Shown: positions 20,461-29,346, numbered from the stretch's first letter. The stretch is 64,000 bases of DNA from Acinetobacter haemolyticus CIP 64.3 = MTCC 9819 (GCF_000369065.1 NZ_KB849802.1:141263-205262), one strand, 5' to 3'. The notes: generated by a model not told the origin, from the sequence alone. Translations and numbers: made by a program.

Positions 20461-20500
20461 AGAGAAGGCCTAGTTATTCACATTATTAGGTCTTCTCTTA
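20461..20500 (+). terminator. Probable terminator of aspT-aspD
   Basis: A 13-bp stem with two G-U pairs (20461-20473 with 20486-20498) lies 28 bases after the aspD stop. The U-tract is poor, so confidence is moderate. Confidence 0.6.
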
Positions 20501-20546
20501 CTTAATGCTGAATCATTCATAACTTCCTTCGATACAATGCACCAAA

Positions 20547-20565
20547 ATAAATGATAATCAAAATC
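20547..20565. promoter_or_regulatory. Candidate Fur box
   Basis: The 19 bases centred on TGATAATCA match 14 of 19 positions of the classical Fur consensus (inverted GATAAT repeats). The site lies 87 bases upstream of the PepSY/flavodoxin reductase start. Iron control fits the expected role of that gene. It is a single-site visual match. Confidence 0.55.
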
Positions 20566-20651
20566 AATATTACCTACAAAATCCACATTATGTACGTATT
20601 CTTGCGTTATAATTTTTTACATGAATTCCATTATCTTTTCATTTTTCAACC

Positions 20652-23180
20652 ATGTTTAAAAAAGTTTTCTTCCAAATCCATTGGTTTTTAGGCATTACTG
20701 CGGGCTTAATTCTTTCGTTAATGGGAATCACAGGTGCAATTTACTCCTACGATCAACAAATCCTGAAGTGGATCAACCAAGAAAGCTATGTCGTTGAAGT
20801 CGTCAATACACCTAAGCTTACCCCAGCCCAACTTTATCAGCACTTTAACCAGCAACAACCTGAAATCGAAATCAATAGTATTACCATCGCTGCCGACCCT
20901 ACTGCATCCTCTACTGTTAATATCAAAAAAGAAGGTGCACGTCGCGGCTATAACATGATGGTCAATCCATATACCGCAGAAATATTACCCGAAGTAAAAG
21001 GGCGAGAATTTTTCCAATTCATTCAACGCTTGCATCGAAATCTCACTGCGGGTGAATATGGAGCTCAGATCACTGGTGCATCAACATTGATGCTTATTTT
21101 CTTTGTACTCAGTGGACTTTACTTACGCTTTCCCAAAAAACATAGCTTGAAACAATGGCTTTTCATTAAACCCAAATTAAAAGGTCGTAACTTTATTTGG
21201 GACTTGCATGCAGTCGTTGGTACGTGGGTAGTTGCTTTCTATCTTCTATTTGCCTGTACAGGTCTATATTGGTCATATGACTGGTGGCGTGCAGGTATGT
21301 TCAAAGTCATGGGAGTAGAACAACCCCAACGTCATCAACAAAATCATGATCATGAGCAACCAGATTTATCAGATCAACAAGTGAATACAATTTTGACCCA
21401 AGCCTGGGCGGGAGTGAATACCAATATTGGTCGTGAATACTCAAGTTTGACCCTTCATATCCCTAAAATTGCTGATCAAAAAGTTGAAGTAACCTTTATT
21501 GATCCAACTCCACAGCACGAACGTGCACGCAATCAAGCAATCTATAATTATCAAAGTCATCAATTTGAAAAACTAGATCTTTATGAAGATAAAAAGCTTA
21601 ATGAAAAAATCATGAGCAGTATGCTTCCTGTCCACCGAGGAAGCTTCTTTGGATCAACCTATCAATTTATTGCGATGCTTGCCTCACTGACAATGCCGTT
21701 ATTTTTTGTGACAGGTTGGATGCTTTATCTTAAGAGACGAAAGCAGAAAAAACTCACTCAATCAGCACGCCAAACGTTAATCAACCAACAAATAGATCCA
21801 AATGCAACCCCATGGTTAATTAGCTATGCATCGCAAACTGGCGTGGCAGAACAACTGGCTTGGCGTACTGCTACCAGTTTACAAGAGGCACAACAACCAA
21901 CAACGGTTAAACCAATCCAACAACTCACTGAACAGGATCTGCAACAAGCACAGCAGGTTTTATTCGTTGTGAGCACATATGGCACAGGTGAAGCCCCTGA
22001 TCTTGCCACCAGTTTTAGTAAAAAACTCATGCAGCAATCGCTTGATCTTGCTCATCTAAAATATGCTGTATTAGCGCTTGGTTCAAAAGAATACCCTGAC
22101 AGTTACTGTCGTTTTGGTTATGTTGTTGATGCATGGTTAAAACAGTGCAAAGCCCAAGCTTTGTTTGATCTTGTCGAAGTTGATAATGCCAATAATGAGG
22201 ATATTCAACGGTGGAATCAGGCTTTGTCGGTTGTGACTCAGCATGAATTACATGCAATGAATATTGAAAAAGTCTTTGATCAATGGACTTTAACTGAACG
22301 TAAATTATTAAACCCGAACAGTTTGGGAAATGCAGCTTACAATATTGAGCTCAGAGCTCCTTATGACATAACATGGCATGCAGGTGATATCGCAGAAATC
22401 CAACCTGCAAATAGTTTGATTGAGATTCAAAACTTCTTGATTAAATATCAAATTCCAGCGCAGGCAGAGATTAAATCACTCAATCTTACGATTGAACAAG
22501 CACTATGGAATAAGAATTTACGTATTGAGATTGATCAAATCGACGATCTCGAAACTTTAGTTGCACAGTTACCGACTTTACCGACCCGTGAATATTCAAT
22601 CGCCAGTATTCCTTCACAGCAATTACTACGACTTGTGGTACGTCAAAAGTACGATGCAAATGGCGAACTCGGATTAGGTTCGGGCTGGCTTACAGAGTTT
22701 GCTCAACTAAAACAAACCATTGCATTGCGTATTCGCACTAATGAATCATTTCATTTGATTGATGATAACCGCCCAATTATTTGTATTGGCAACGGTACAG
22801 GCATTGCAGGTTTGATGAGTCTATTACAGCAACGCAATCGACAAAACTATACCGCCAACTGGTTGATTTTTGGAGAGCGTCAGCATCAATGTGATTTCTT
22901 CTATGAAGAAACCATTCAAGCATGGCTAAACATGGGAAGTTTACAGCGTCTCGATCTGGCTTTTTCTAGAGATCAGGAGCAACGTCGATATGTTCAAGAC
23001 GTATTACGCGAACATGCAGATGAGTTGAAAAACTGGATTGAGCAAGGTGCTGTCATTTATGTCTGTGGTAGCATTGAAGGCATGGCCACTGGTGTAGATC
23101 AGGCCCTAAACGATATTTTAGGTGAAGACGCTGTTGATGAATTAAGACAAACCAAACGTTATCGACGGGATGTATATTAG
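20652..23180 (+). CDS. PepSY-flavodoxin-oxidoreductase fusion, probable ferric-siderophore reductase
   Basis: This is an 842-residue fusion. Residues 1-370 are a PepSY-associated membrane domain with four spans and histidines in QIHWFLG, RLHRNL, DLHAVVG and PVHRGS, suited to heme ligation. Residues about 390-530 are a flavodoxin domain (SYASQTGVAEQLAW; VVSTYGTGEAPD; ALGSKEYPDSYC). The rest is a cytochrome-P450-reductase-like FAD/NADPH domain (REYSIASIP; CIGNGTGIAGLMSLL; VYVCGSIEGMATGVDQAL). This layout resembles the Fur-regulated PiuB of Pseudomonas. It probably moves NADPH electrons across the inner membrane to release iron from siderophores. A Fur-box candidate upstream agrees. No siderophore gene is adjacent. 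Confidence 0.85.
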   Translation: MFKKVFFQIHWFLGITAGLILSLMGITGAIYSYDQQILKWINQESYVVEVVNTPKLTPAQLYQHFNQQQPEIEINSITIAADPTASSTVNIKKEGARRGYNMMVNPYTAEILPEVKGREFFQFIQRLHRNLTAGEYGAQITGASTLMLIFFVLSGLYLRFPKKHSLKQWLFIKPKLKGRNFIWDLHAVVGTWVVAFYLLFACTGLYWSYDWWRAGMFKVMGVEQPQRHQQNHDHEQPDLSDQQVNTILTQAWAGVNTNIGREYSSLTLHIPKIADQKVEVTFIDPTPQHERARNQAIYNYQSHQFEKLDLYEDKKLNEKIMSSMLPVHRGSFFGSTYQFIAMLASLTMPLFFVTGWMLYLKRRKQKKLTQSARQTLINQQIDPNATPWLISYASQTGVAEQLAWRTATSLQEAQQPTTVKPIQQLTEQDLQQAQQVLFVVSTYGTGEAPDLATSFSKKLMQQSLDLAHLKYAVLALGSKEYPDSYCRFGYVVDAWLKQCKAQALFDLVEVDNANNEDIQRWNQALSVVTQHELHAMNIEKVFDQWTLTERKLLNPNSLGNAAYNIELRAPYDITWHAGDIAEIQPANSLIEIQNFLIKYQIPAQAEIKSLNLTIEQALWNKNLRIEIDQIDDLETLVAQLPTLPTREYSIASIPSQQLLRLVVRQKYDANGELGLGSGWLTEFAQLKQTIALRIRTNESFHLIDDNRPIICIGNGTGIAGLMSLLQQRNRQNYTANWLIFGERQHQCDFFYEETIQAWLNMGSLQRLDLAFSRDQEQRRYVQDVLREHADELKNWIEQGAVIYVCGSIEGMATGVDQALNDILGEDAVDELRQTKRYRRDVY

Positions 23181-23197
23181 TCCTATTTAAAAAGTAA

Positions 23198-23227
23198 AAA
23201 ACGAGTGGTTCACCACTCGTTTTTTAT
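23198..23227 (+). terminator. Rho-independent terminator of the PepSY reductase gene
   Basis: An 8-bp core stem (23201-23208 with 23213-23220) with an extended A/T base and a T-run. It ends only 8 bases before the annotated start of the next gene, which argues that the next gene has little or no 5' leader or starts further in. Confidence 0.9.
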
Positions 23228-23234
23228 TTGATGA

Positions 23235-24089
23235 ATGAAAAGATTTGCCTTTCGACTTTTTTTCCATACACTTAGCAAGTTTAAATCGACATCGATTCAG
23301 AGTATGCAAATAAGTTCTTGGCTTCGTATTTTTTTTGCGGTTATCGGTTTTATATTATTAATCGATGGCGCAGTGCTCATTGCGCTTAAGAAAATTCATA
23401 TCGGAACCGTATTACCTTTATTACTTGGGCTTTTTTTCTGTCTCTATTCATTTTTTTACTATCACCTAGAACGCTTTTTCTTCTACCATTTTCGTCTGCA
23501 TTCAATTTGGAGGTTTGGCTGGCTATGCTTTTGGGTATGGTTGATTAGCTTAGGCTATTTCTTTAACTATTTAAATAAGAATAATAGCCAAGTAGAAGTA
23601 CCGACTTCAGTCGCTGCCATCATTGTACTAGGCAGTGGTATCGAAAATGGTCAACCATCTGCTACGCTTGCAAAACGCTTAGATCGTGCCGCCCCAATTG
23701 CCCTCACCCAACCAAATGCTAAACTATTGCTCACAGGTGGTGTTGATTTTGGTGAAACAGAAAGTGAAGCAATTGTGATGTCACTCTATTTACAGCAACA
23801 ACATCATATTCCAGCAACACAAATAATATTGGAAGATAAAAGTACCAGTACTGAATTAAATCTCAAAAATAGCCAACCCCTATTACAAGCTCACAAGATT
23901 TCACTTCAACAACCCATCGCGATTGTCACCAGTGATTTTCATACACTACGAGCTGCTGCAATTGCGAAAAAACAAGGTTATAGCAACATCACAACGATTG
24001 GTTCAACAACACCGCTACAAACACGATATAACGCATGGTTAAGGGAATATTTTGCCTACGTAAGTGGTTGGTTACTTAATGAATATTGA
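23235..24089 (+). CDS. YdcF/ElyC-like DUF218 membrane protein
   Basis: This is a 284-residue protein with three or four hydrophobic spans in the first 120 residues and a DUF218 domain from about residue 125. The domain has IIVLGSGIENGQPSATLAKRLDRA, LLLTGGVDFGETESEA, ILEDKSTSTELNLKNS and IAIVTSDFHTLRAA, the order typical of SanA/ElyC/YdcF proteins. Relatives influence envelope integrity (ElyC in lipid-carrier and peptidoglycan metabolism), but the reaction is not known. The start is uncertain. The ATG at 23235 has no ribosome-binding site and sits next to a terminator; the ATG at 23304 (residue 24) is an alternative. The stop lies inside a terminator hairpin. Confidence 0.75.
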   Translation: MKRFAFRLFFHTLSKFKSTSIQSMQISSWLRIFFAVIGFILLIDGAVLIALKKIHIGTVLPLLLGLFFCLYSFFYYHLERFFFYHFRLHSIWRFGWLCFWVWLISLGYFFNYLNKNNSQVEVPTSVAAIIVLGSGIENGQPSATLAKRLDRAAPIALTQPNAKLLLTGGVDFGETESEAIVMSLYLQQQHHIPATQIILEDKSTSTELNLKNSQPLLQAHKISLQQPIAIVTSDFHTLRAAAIAKKQGYSNITTIGSTTPLQTRYNAWLREYFAYVSGWLLNEY

Positions 24090-24114
24090 TTGGGAAAGAC
24101 CCAATCAATATTTC
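24083..24114. terminator. Bidirectional terminator overlapping the ydcF-like stop codon
   Basis: Perfect 12-bp arms (24083-24094 and 24100-24111) with a 5-base loop and a short T-run. The 5' arm contains the stop codon of the upstream gene. The convergent DUF2750 gene ends 26 bases beyond. Confidence 0.8.
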
Positions 24115-24139
24115 TAGCTGCGATCGCTAAGTCTTAAAA

Positions 24140-24610
24140 CTATTGATGTATACGAATATCACGAGGTAATGGTAACTTTAATTCAGCAAAAATATCAGGA
24201 CGCTGTAAATAGATTTGATACAAGAAATTTTTAATATCTAATAACAAGGTGTCAGGTGTTACCAGTAAATTATTTCCTTCAGGGGTTAAATCTAAAGAAA
24301 GAATTGTATTATTTTCTCTTAGAAAAGGGATCATTTTTCCAACAAAGTCCAGCAAAGGAACTTCTTGCAAATCGTATTTCACCCAATTGTCTTTGATGAG
24401 TAATTTAGCCAAACTTTTATTTTGCCAAACAGCTAAGGCATGTTGTCCAGAAGGCGTTGAGCATAATGCCCAACCATCGTGATATAAGGCAATCACTTGA
24501 CGTTGTAAAATAATATTTTCAATAAACTGGCGATAAGCGTCTTTAGAAGATGTGTTTGATGTCGTTGTTTGAGATTTCGACGCAGCCTTACGTTGATAAG
24601 GGTTTCTCAT
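24140..24610 (-). CDS. DUF2750-like protein
   Basis: This is a 156-residue soluble protein with a Ser/Thr/Lys-rich N-terminal 25 residues. The following domain of about 110 residues (YRQFIENIILQRQVIALYHDGWAL, then ALAVWQNKSLAKLL and a DLQEVPLLDFVGKMIPFL block) reads like DUF2750, a small family without known function in gammaproteobacteria. There are no catalytic or metal motifs. The gene lies just downstream of the tRNA array on the same strand, with 93 bases between, but a shared transcript is not needed. Family assignment is from recall of the W/G pattern and is moderate. Confidence 0.6.
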   Translation of the reverse strand: MRNPYQRKAASKSQTTTSNTSSKDAYRQFIENIILQRQVIALYHDGWALCSTPSGQHALAVWQNKSLAKLLIKDNWVKYDLQEVPLLDFVGKMIPFLRENNTILSLDLTPEGNNLLVTPDTLLLDIKNFLYQIYLQRPDIFAELKLPLPRDIRIHQ

Positions 24611-24703
24611 ATATTACTTCAATATTAGAATCATTATTGAGGCTAATAATAAAAGAATTTAGTATTGATTACAACGATCTGAGGAGGAGTATCTAAGGAG
24701 ATA

Positions 24704-24779
24704 TGGTGGGCGCTGACGGGATCGAACCGCCGACATTCTGCTTGTAAGGCAGACGCTCTACCAACTGAGCTAAGCGCCC
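24704..24779 (-). tRNA. tRNA-Val (TAC), last in the array
   Basis: The gene spans 76 nt including an encoded CCA. The acceptor stem GGGCGC/GCGCCC closes, the anticodon loop reads CTTACAA (anticodon TAC), and the T-loop is GGTTCGATCCC-type. It is identical to the copies at 25036 and 25432. Confidence 0.97.
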
Positions 24780-24791
24780 TGAGCGAGGATA

Positions 24792-24841
24792 AACAAAGCG
24801 AAGCTTTGTCTGAGCGCAAGAGAAAAATCTTTGATTTTTCT
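24792..24841. repeat. Paired hairpins in tRNA spacer
   Basis: Two perfect small hairpins lie between the last Val and last Asp tRNA genes: 7-bp arms at 24793-24799/24803-24809 and 9-bp arms at 24821-24829/24833-24841. They may be processing sites or remnants of the duplications that built the array. Confidence 0.6.
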
Positions 24842-24919
24842 AATGGCATCTCGAATCAGAGATCAAGTATAAAGATACTTGTTAAAACTAACACCCTCTT
24901 GAACAGAGAATCAAGAGAA

Positions 24920-24996
24920 TGGCGCAGCGGACGGGGCTCGAACCCGCGACCCTCGGCGTGACAGGCCGATATTCTAACCAACTGAACTACCGCTGC
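24920..24996 (-). tRNA. tRNA-Asp (GTC), third copy
   Basis: The gene spans 77 nt with encoded CCA. The acceptor stem GCAGCG/CGCTGC closes and the anticodon loop CTGTCAC gives GTC. It is identical to the two other Asp copies in this cluster. Confidence 0.97.
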
Positions 24997-25035
24997 ACTA
25001 CGATACTTCTATAAAGAAGTAAATGTCACAAATTA

Positions 25036-25111
25036 TGGTGGGCGCTGACGGGATCGAACCGCCGACATTCTGCTTGTAAGGCAGACGCTCTACCAACTGA
25101 GCTAAGCGCCC
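25036..25111 (-). tRNA. tRNA-Val (TAC), middle copy
   Basis: A 76-nt gene with encoded CCA, identical to the other two Val copies. It lies fourth in transcription order (Val-Asp-Asp-Val-Asp-Val from 25507 downwards). Confidence 0.97.
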
Positions 25112-25117
25112 TGAGGA

Positions 25118-25176
25118 ATAAAAATTGATTGACTATCAATTTTTATGACGCAAGACAAACAAAGTGAGTAGTCTTG
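25118..25176. repeat. Paired hairpins in tRNA spacer
   Basis: Two inverted repeats lie between Val and Asp genes: 12-bp perfect arms at 25118-25129/25135-25146, and a 6-bp stem at 25151-25156/25171-25176. They differ in sequence from the hairpins in the other spacer but follow the same plan. Confidence 0.6.
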
Positions 25177-25211
25177 TATCCTAAGGTATATCCATTCTTG
25201 CAATCTTAAAG

Positions 25212-25288
25212 TGGCGCAGCGGACGGGGCTCGAACCCGCGACCCTCGGCGTGACAGGCCGATATTCTAACCAACTGAACTACCGCTGC
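25212..25288 (-). tRNA. tRNA-Asp (GTC), second copy
   Basis: A 77-nt gene with encoded CCA and anticodon GTC, identical to its neighbours. It is separated by 43 bases from the adjacent Asp copy, so these two are a direct tandem duplicate. Confidence 0.97.
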
Positions 25289-25331
25289 ACGATAATTTTG
25301 CAATTATGGCAAACGACTATTAAAACTTAAG

Positions 25332-25408
25332 TGGCGCAGCGGACGGGGCTCGAACCCGCGACCCTCGGCGTGACAGGCCGATATTCTAACCAACTGAACT
25401 ACCGCTGC
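25332..25408 (-). tRNA. tRNA-Asp (GTC), first copy
   Basis: A 77-nt gene with encoded CCA and anticodon GTC. It lies second in transcription order after the promoter-proximal Val gene, 23 bases apart. Confidence 0.97.
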
Positions 25409-25431
25409 ACTTGAGTTTTAACATAAAGGCT

Positions 25432-25507
25432 TGGTGGGCGCTGACGGGATCGAACCGCCGACATTCTGCTTGTAAGGCAGACGCTCTACCAACTGAGCTA
25501 AGCGCCC
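25432..25507 (-). tRNA. tRNA-Val (TAC), promoter-proximal copy
   Basis: A 76-nt gene with encoded CCA and anticodon TAC. It starts 27 bases downstream of a consensus -10 box, so it heads the six-gene transcript. Confidence 0.97.
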
Positions 25508-25534
25508 TTAACGTCTTCATCGTTTGTGAGGTGC

Positions 25535-25562
25535 ATTATAGAGAATCTTTACAGACTGTCAA
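25535..25562 (-). promoter_or_regulatory. Consensus sigma-70 promoter of the tRNA array
   Basis: On the minus strand there is a perfect TTGACA (25557-25562), a 16-base spacer and a perfect TATAAT (25535-25540). The next bases are GC-rich (GCACC), like the discriminators of stringently controlled stable-RNA promoters. Growth-rate control is inferred from that. Confidence 0.9.
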
Positions 25563-25650
25563 ACGCTTTTCATATACTTTTCCGAAAAAACCACCTGAGT
25601 GATTAAAAAATAAGTAATTCTTTGATAATTCCAATGTTTTCGTATTTTAT

Positions 25651-26181
25651 TTAAACACTTCTTTCTGATTTTATCATCGACTCATCCAGCGCATGTTCCG
25701 AAATATAAACCAATGCCTGCTCTGAAATCAGCTCAAAAAGCTCAATGACCTCATCATTCTTCATTCGAATACAGCCATGCGACATTGGGATGCCCATAGG
25801 TTCTGTCTCTGGTGTTCCATGAATATAGATATATCGCTTGAATGTATCACATCCATCACCTTGATTGAATCCAGCTTGTAACCCATCCAACCACAAAATC
25901 CGAGAAAGAATCCAGTCTCGTTCAGGAAATTGTTGCGCAAGATCTTGATCGTATATTTCACCAGTCGCTTGTCGGGCAATAAAAACCGAATTTTTAGGCG
26001 CATCATCACCAATTTTCTGAGCAATACGATGCCACCCTCTTGGTGTCTTCCCTGTATTTTCTTGCTCACCAATACCATTTTTTCCTGAGGAAATAACATA
26101 AAATTTATTATGTTTTGGCAAGTACAAAGTTTGTTGTGCTAAGTCAATTAAGATATCGGCCTGTTCGAGCGCATAGGGCAT
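25651..26181 (-). CDS. elsL: YkuD-domain cytoplasmic L,D-carboxypeptidase-like enzyme (ElsL type)
   Basis: This is a 176-residue YkuD (L,D-transpeptidase) domain protein. The active-site signature is complete: the YIHGTPE motif with His121, then MSHGCIRM with His135 and nucleophile Cys137. There is no signal peptide, membrane anchor or LysM domain: the chain starts straight into the domain. That points to a cytoplasmic enzyme. Acinetobacter has such a protein, ElsL, described as a cytosolic L,D-carboxypeptidase that trims recycled tetrapeptides in muropeptide recycling; loss affects beta-lactam susceptibility and cell shape. Identity with ElsL is inferred from size, motif and lack of signal. 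Alternative: an exported transpeptidase with a misplaced start, but no upstream signal is seen. Confidence 0.75.
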   Translation of the reverse strand: MPYALEQADILIDLAQQTLYLPKHNKFYVISSGKNGIGEQENTGKTPRGWHRIAQKIGDDAPKNSVFIARQATGEIYDQDLAQQFPERDWILSRILWLDGLQAGFNQGDGCDTFKRYIYIHGTPETEPMGIPMSHGCIRMKNDEVIELFELISEQALVYISEHALDESMIKSERSV

Positions 26182-26317
26182 GTTCAGTCTCTATATTTTT
26201 AATCAGATGGTGTTATTTCAACATAAATAGAACTGCTTTTCTGTAGTTTTGATATAAGACAGGATGATTATTGATTTTCAGATGCTCGTCTTATTACAAA
26301 GCTTTAATTCCATCTCA

Positions 26318-26457
26318 GGACAAAGCGTTGCTTTTCTTAACTCGCCACTCACAGCATAGCTGCTCGTCTTGCACTCGGACAAAGCGTTGCTTTTCTTAAC
26401 TCGCCACTCGCTGCATAGCCGCTCGTCTTGCGCAGCTAAAAAGCGTTGCTTTTCTTA
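26318..26457. repeat. 59-bp tandem direct repeat, two and a third copies
   Basis: Copies start at 26318, 26377 and 26436 (partial), with a 59-base period and few mismatches. Each contains a small hairpin (AAAGC-GTT-GCTTT type) followed by a T/C-rich run, and the last partial copy overlaps the stop codon of the ybaN-like gene. On the minus strand the hairpin nearest that gene could serve as its terminator. There are no unique spacers between units, so it is not a CRISPR. Confidence 0.85.
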
Positions 26458-26820
26458 ACGCTGCTCAGGCTCTGGGCGGAACCACAGCCAAACAGCAACA
26501 ATAAACATGGTTGTATTGGTAAACACCTTTACCCAAAAAGGTGCATTGGTAAATAACATCAAAATGCCGCTAATTAACATCATAATGCTGGCAAGCCACT
26601 TTGCTCTACGTGGCACAGTTCCATTTTCTCGCCAGTTACGCAAGGTAGGACCATATTTGGGATGATTGAGTAACCACGCATCCATTTGTGGCCAACCTTT
26701 AGATGCCGCCCAAGCAGCGATAATGAGAAAAACAGTGGTTGGCATGCCTGGCAAAATAGCCCCTATGATCCCTAATGTCACAAAAAGGATAACTAAACTG
26801 CGCCAGAATAGGATCTTCAT
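26455..26820 (-). CDS. ybaN: YbaN-family (DUF454) inner-membrane protein
   Basis: This 121-residue protein matches E. coli YbaN and the DUF454 family. It begins with a hydrophobic span containing GIIGAILPGMPTTVFL, followed by the AAWAASKGWPQMDAWLLNHPKYGP block, which is the family signature. Two further spans sit at about residues 74-92 and 95-115. Function is unknown. It is probably transcribed alone; its 3' end runs into the 59-bp repeat. Confidence 0.85.
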   Translation of the reverse strand: MKILFWRSLVILFVTLGIIGAILPGMPTTVFLIIAAWAASKGWPQMDAWLLNHPKYGPTLRNWRENGTVPRRAKWLASIMMLISGILMLFTNAPFWVKVFTNTTMFIVAVWLWFRPEPEQR

Positions 26821-26920
26821 TTACCAATTCACCAACATGTCAAAACAACCGTGCTAGTATAAAGTGTTTTTGTTCTTGTTTCTTAAACTTAGCCTATTAT
26901 TTCCATGATCGAGTTCCTTC

Positions 26921-27784
26921 ATGTTTAGCGTCGCTGACCGTCCTTGCTTTTTTGAACCATGGTTAAAATTTAAGAACCCAATTGTACGTCAACTGGCCTT
27001 CGCTATCGCTAGTCCAAATATTTTATCAGCCGTCCCTAGCGAGCTAATGATAAAAAACAAGTTTGACTTACACGATAACGCGACTTGGCAAATACTGTAT
27101 CAAAACTACGAAAAACGTTTATATCAACTCGATCAACAACCTCAACCTTTACACGACTTTTTAGCTCGACTTAAAAGTACTCGCTTAGGTTTACGTTTTG
27201 AGAACTTACTTTGGTTTTGGTTACTCGATGACGAATACCACCCTTATAAACTGTTCGGGCATAGTATCCAAAAAATTGCTGGTGCAATCACTTTAGGCGA
27301 AATTGATTTTCTTGTGCTTAATCAACTGACACAAGAAGTTGAGCATTGGGAGGTTGCTTTAAAATATTATCTTGGCGAGGGTCATTTAAATCTAGCGCAC
27401 TGGTATGGACTCAATCGAGAAGATACATTACATCGTAAACTAAAGCATTTTACTGATCGCCAATTTCAATTTTCAGAAGCAAATGGCTATAACATCCAAC
27501 GAAAATTTGCGGTCATGAAAGGCCAACTTTATCTTCCCCATCAACAGAAAAACAATCAATGCTTACCGATGTGGATAAATACATCTCGTCAATTAGGAAC
27601 ATGGGGAACGAGTATCCCTCAGCAAAGATACTATCGACTTCAACGCCATGAATGGCTTTGCCCGAATCAAATAGCCACTTCATCCAATGCAATATGGTGG
27701 ACCGACGGTTTATATCATACAACTGAATCTAATCCGGCATTTTATATGTTCCGCCAACCTGCATTATTATTTAATCAAACTTAA
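26921..27784 (+). CDS. DUF1853-family protein
   Basis: This is a 287-residue soluble protein of the DUF1853 family. Recognisable blocks are an RLGLRFENLLWFWL stretch around residue 90, then LGEIDFLVLN and HWEVALKYYLG near residues 125-152. The order Asp in a GEIDF strand followed by E-V-A-L-K in the next strand fits the core of PD-(D/E)XK nuclease folds, so a nuclease-like domain is possible, though no activity is established. It stands alone, with no defence or recombination genes nearby. The start is the ATG at 26921. Confidence 0.75.
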   Translation: MFSVADRPCFFEPWLKFKNPIVRQLAFAIASPNILSAVPSELMIKNKFDLHDNATWQILYQNYEKRLYQLDQQPQPLHDFLARLKSTRLGLRFENLLWFWLLDDEYHPYKLFGHSIQKIAGAITLGEIDFLVLNQLTQEVEHWEVALKYYLGEGHLNLAHWYGLNREDTLHRKLKHFTDRQFQFSEANGYNIQRKFAVMKGQLYLPHQQKNNQCLPMWINTSRQLGTWGTSIPQQRYYRLQRHEWLCPNQIATSSNAIWWTDGLYHTTESNPAFYMFRQPALLFNQT

Positions 27785-27893
27785 CTTACCCAAGTAACAT
27801 TTCATAACACATCTATAATCAAACCATTATGTTCATTTTCTTCTAATTTTCTTAGCCTCTTAAATACATCAAAATTAAATTGAAACGGAGAAT

Positions 27894-28037
27894 ATGATGA
27901 AAAAAGTTTTAGTTGCATCAATCATGACTGCTTTTGTTTTAACAGGCTGTAATACATTTAAAGGTTTTGGCCAAGATGTGTCAAAAGCTGGTGATAAGGT
28001 TACTCAAACGGCTGAAAAGACACAAAATAAAATGTAA
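27894..28037 (+). CDS. Entericidin-like small lipoprotein
   Basis: This is a 47-residue protein. It begins MMKKVLVASI, continues as a short hydrophobic segment, and reaches a lipobox VLTGC with Cys19, then a mature part of 29 residues ending in KTQNKM. The mature part (FKGFGQDVSKAGDKVTQTA) has the typical pattern of EcnA/EcnB entericidins: small, Gly/Lys/Asp-rich, with an amphipathic helix. An ACGGAG site lies 4-9 bases upstream. Two ATGs adjoin, so the start could be one codon later. Entericidins are envelope lipoproteins; EcnB was proposed as a bacteriolytic toxin with EcnA as antidote. Only one such gene is visible here. Confidence 0.85.
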   Translation: MMKKVLVASIMTAFVLTGCNTFKGFGQDVSKAGDKVTQTAEKTQNKM

Positions 28038-28061
28038 TTTTACCGAACAATCCCCCACAAG

Positions 28062-29296
<1,235 letters not shown>

Positions 29297-29308
29297 AATC
29301 ATGATTTA

Positions 29309-29346
29309 AAAATAAAAGGAACTCAAAATAGAGTTCCTTTTATTTT
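29309..29346. terminator. Bidirectional terminator dapE / chpC-like
   Basis: Perfect 16-bp arms (29309-29324 and 29331-29346) with a 6-base loop and A/T flanks serve both convergent genes. The arm overlaps the stop of the minus-strand gene. Confidence 0.9.

Noticed and set aside
24704..25507. CRISPR-like array of repeated units
   Set aside because: The repeats are complete tRNA genes with anticodons and CCA ends.
24643..25602. Short protein frames across the tRNA genes
   Set aside because: They are shadows of structured RNA genes.
26318..26457. CRISPR array from the 59-bp repeats
   Set aside because: Units are adjacent with no unique spacers and no cas genes are nearby.
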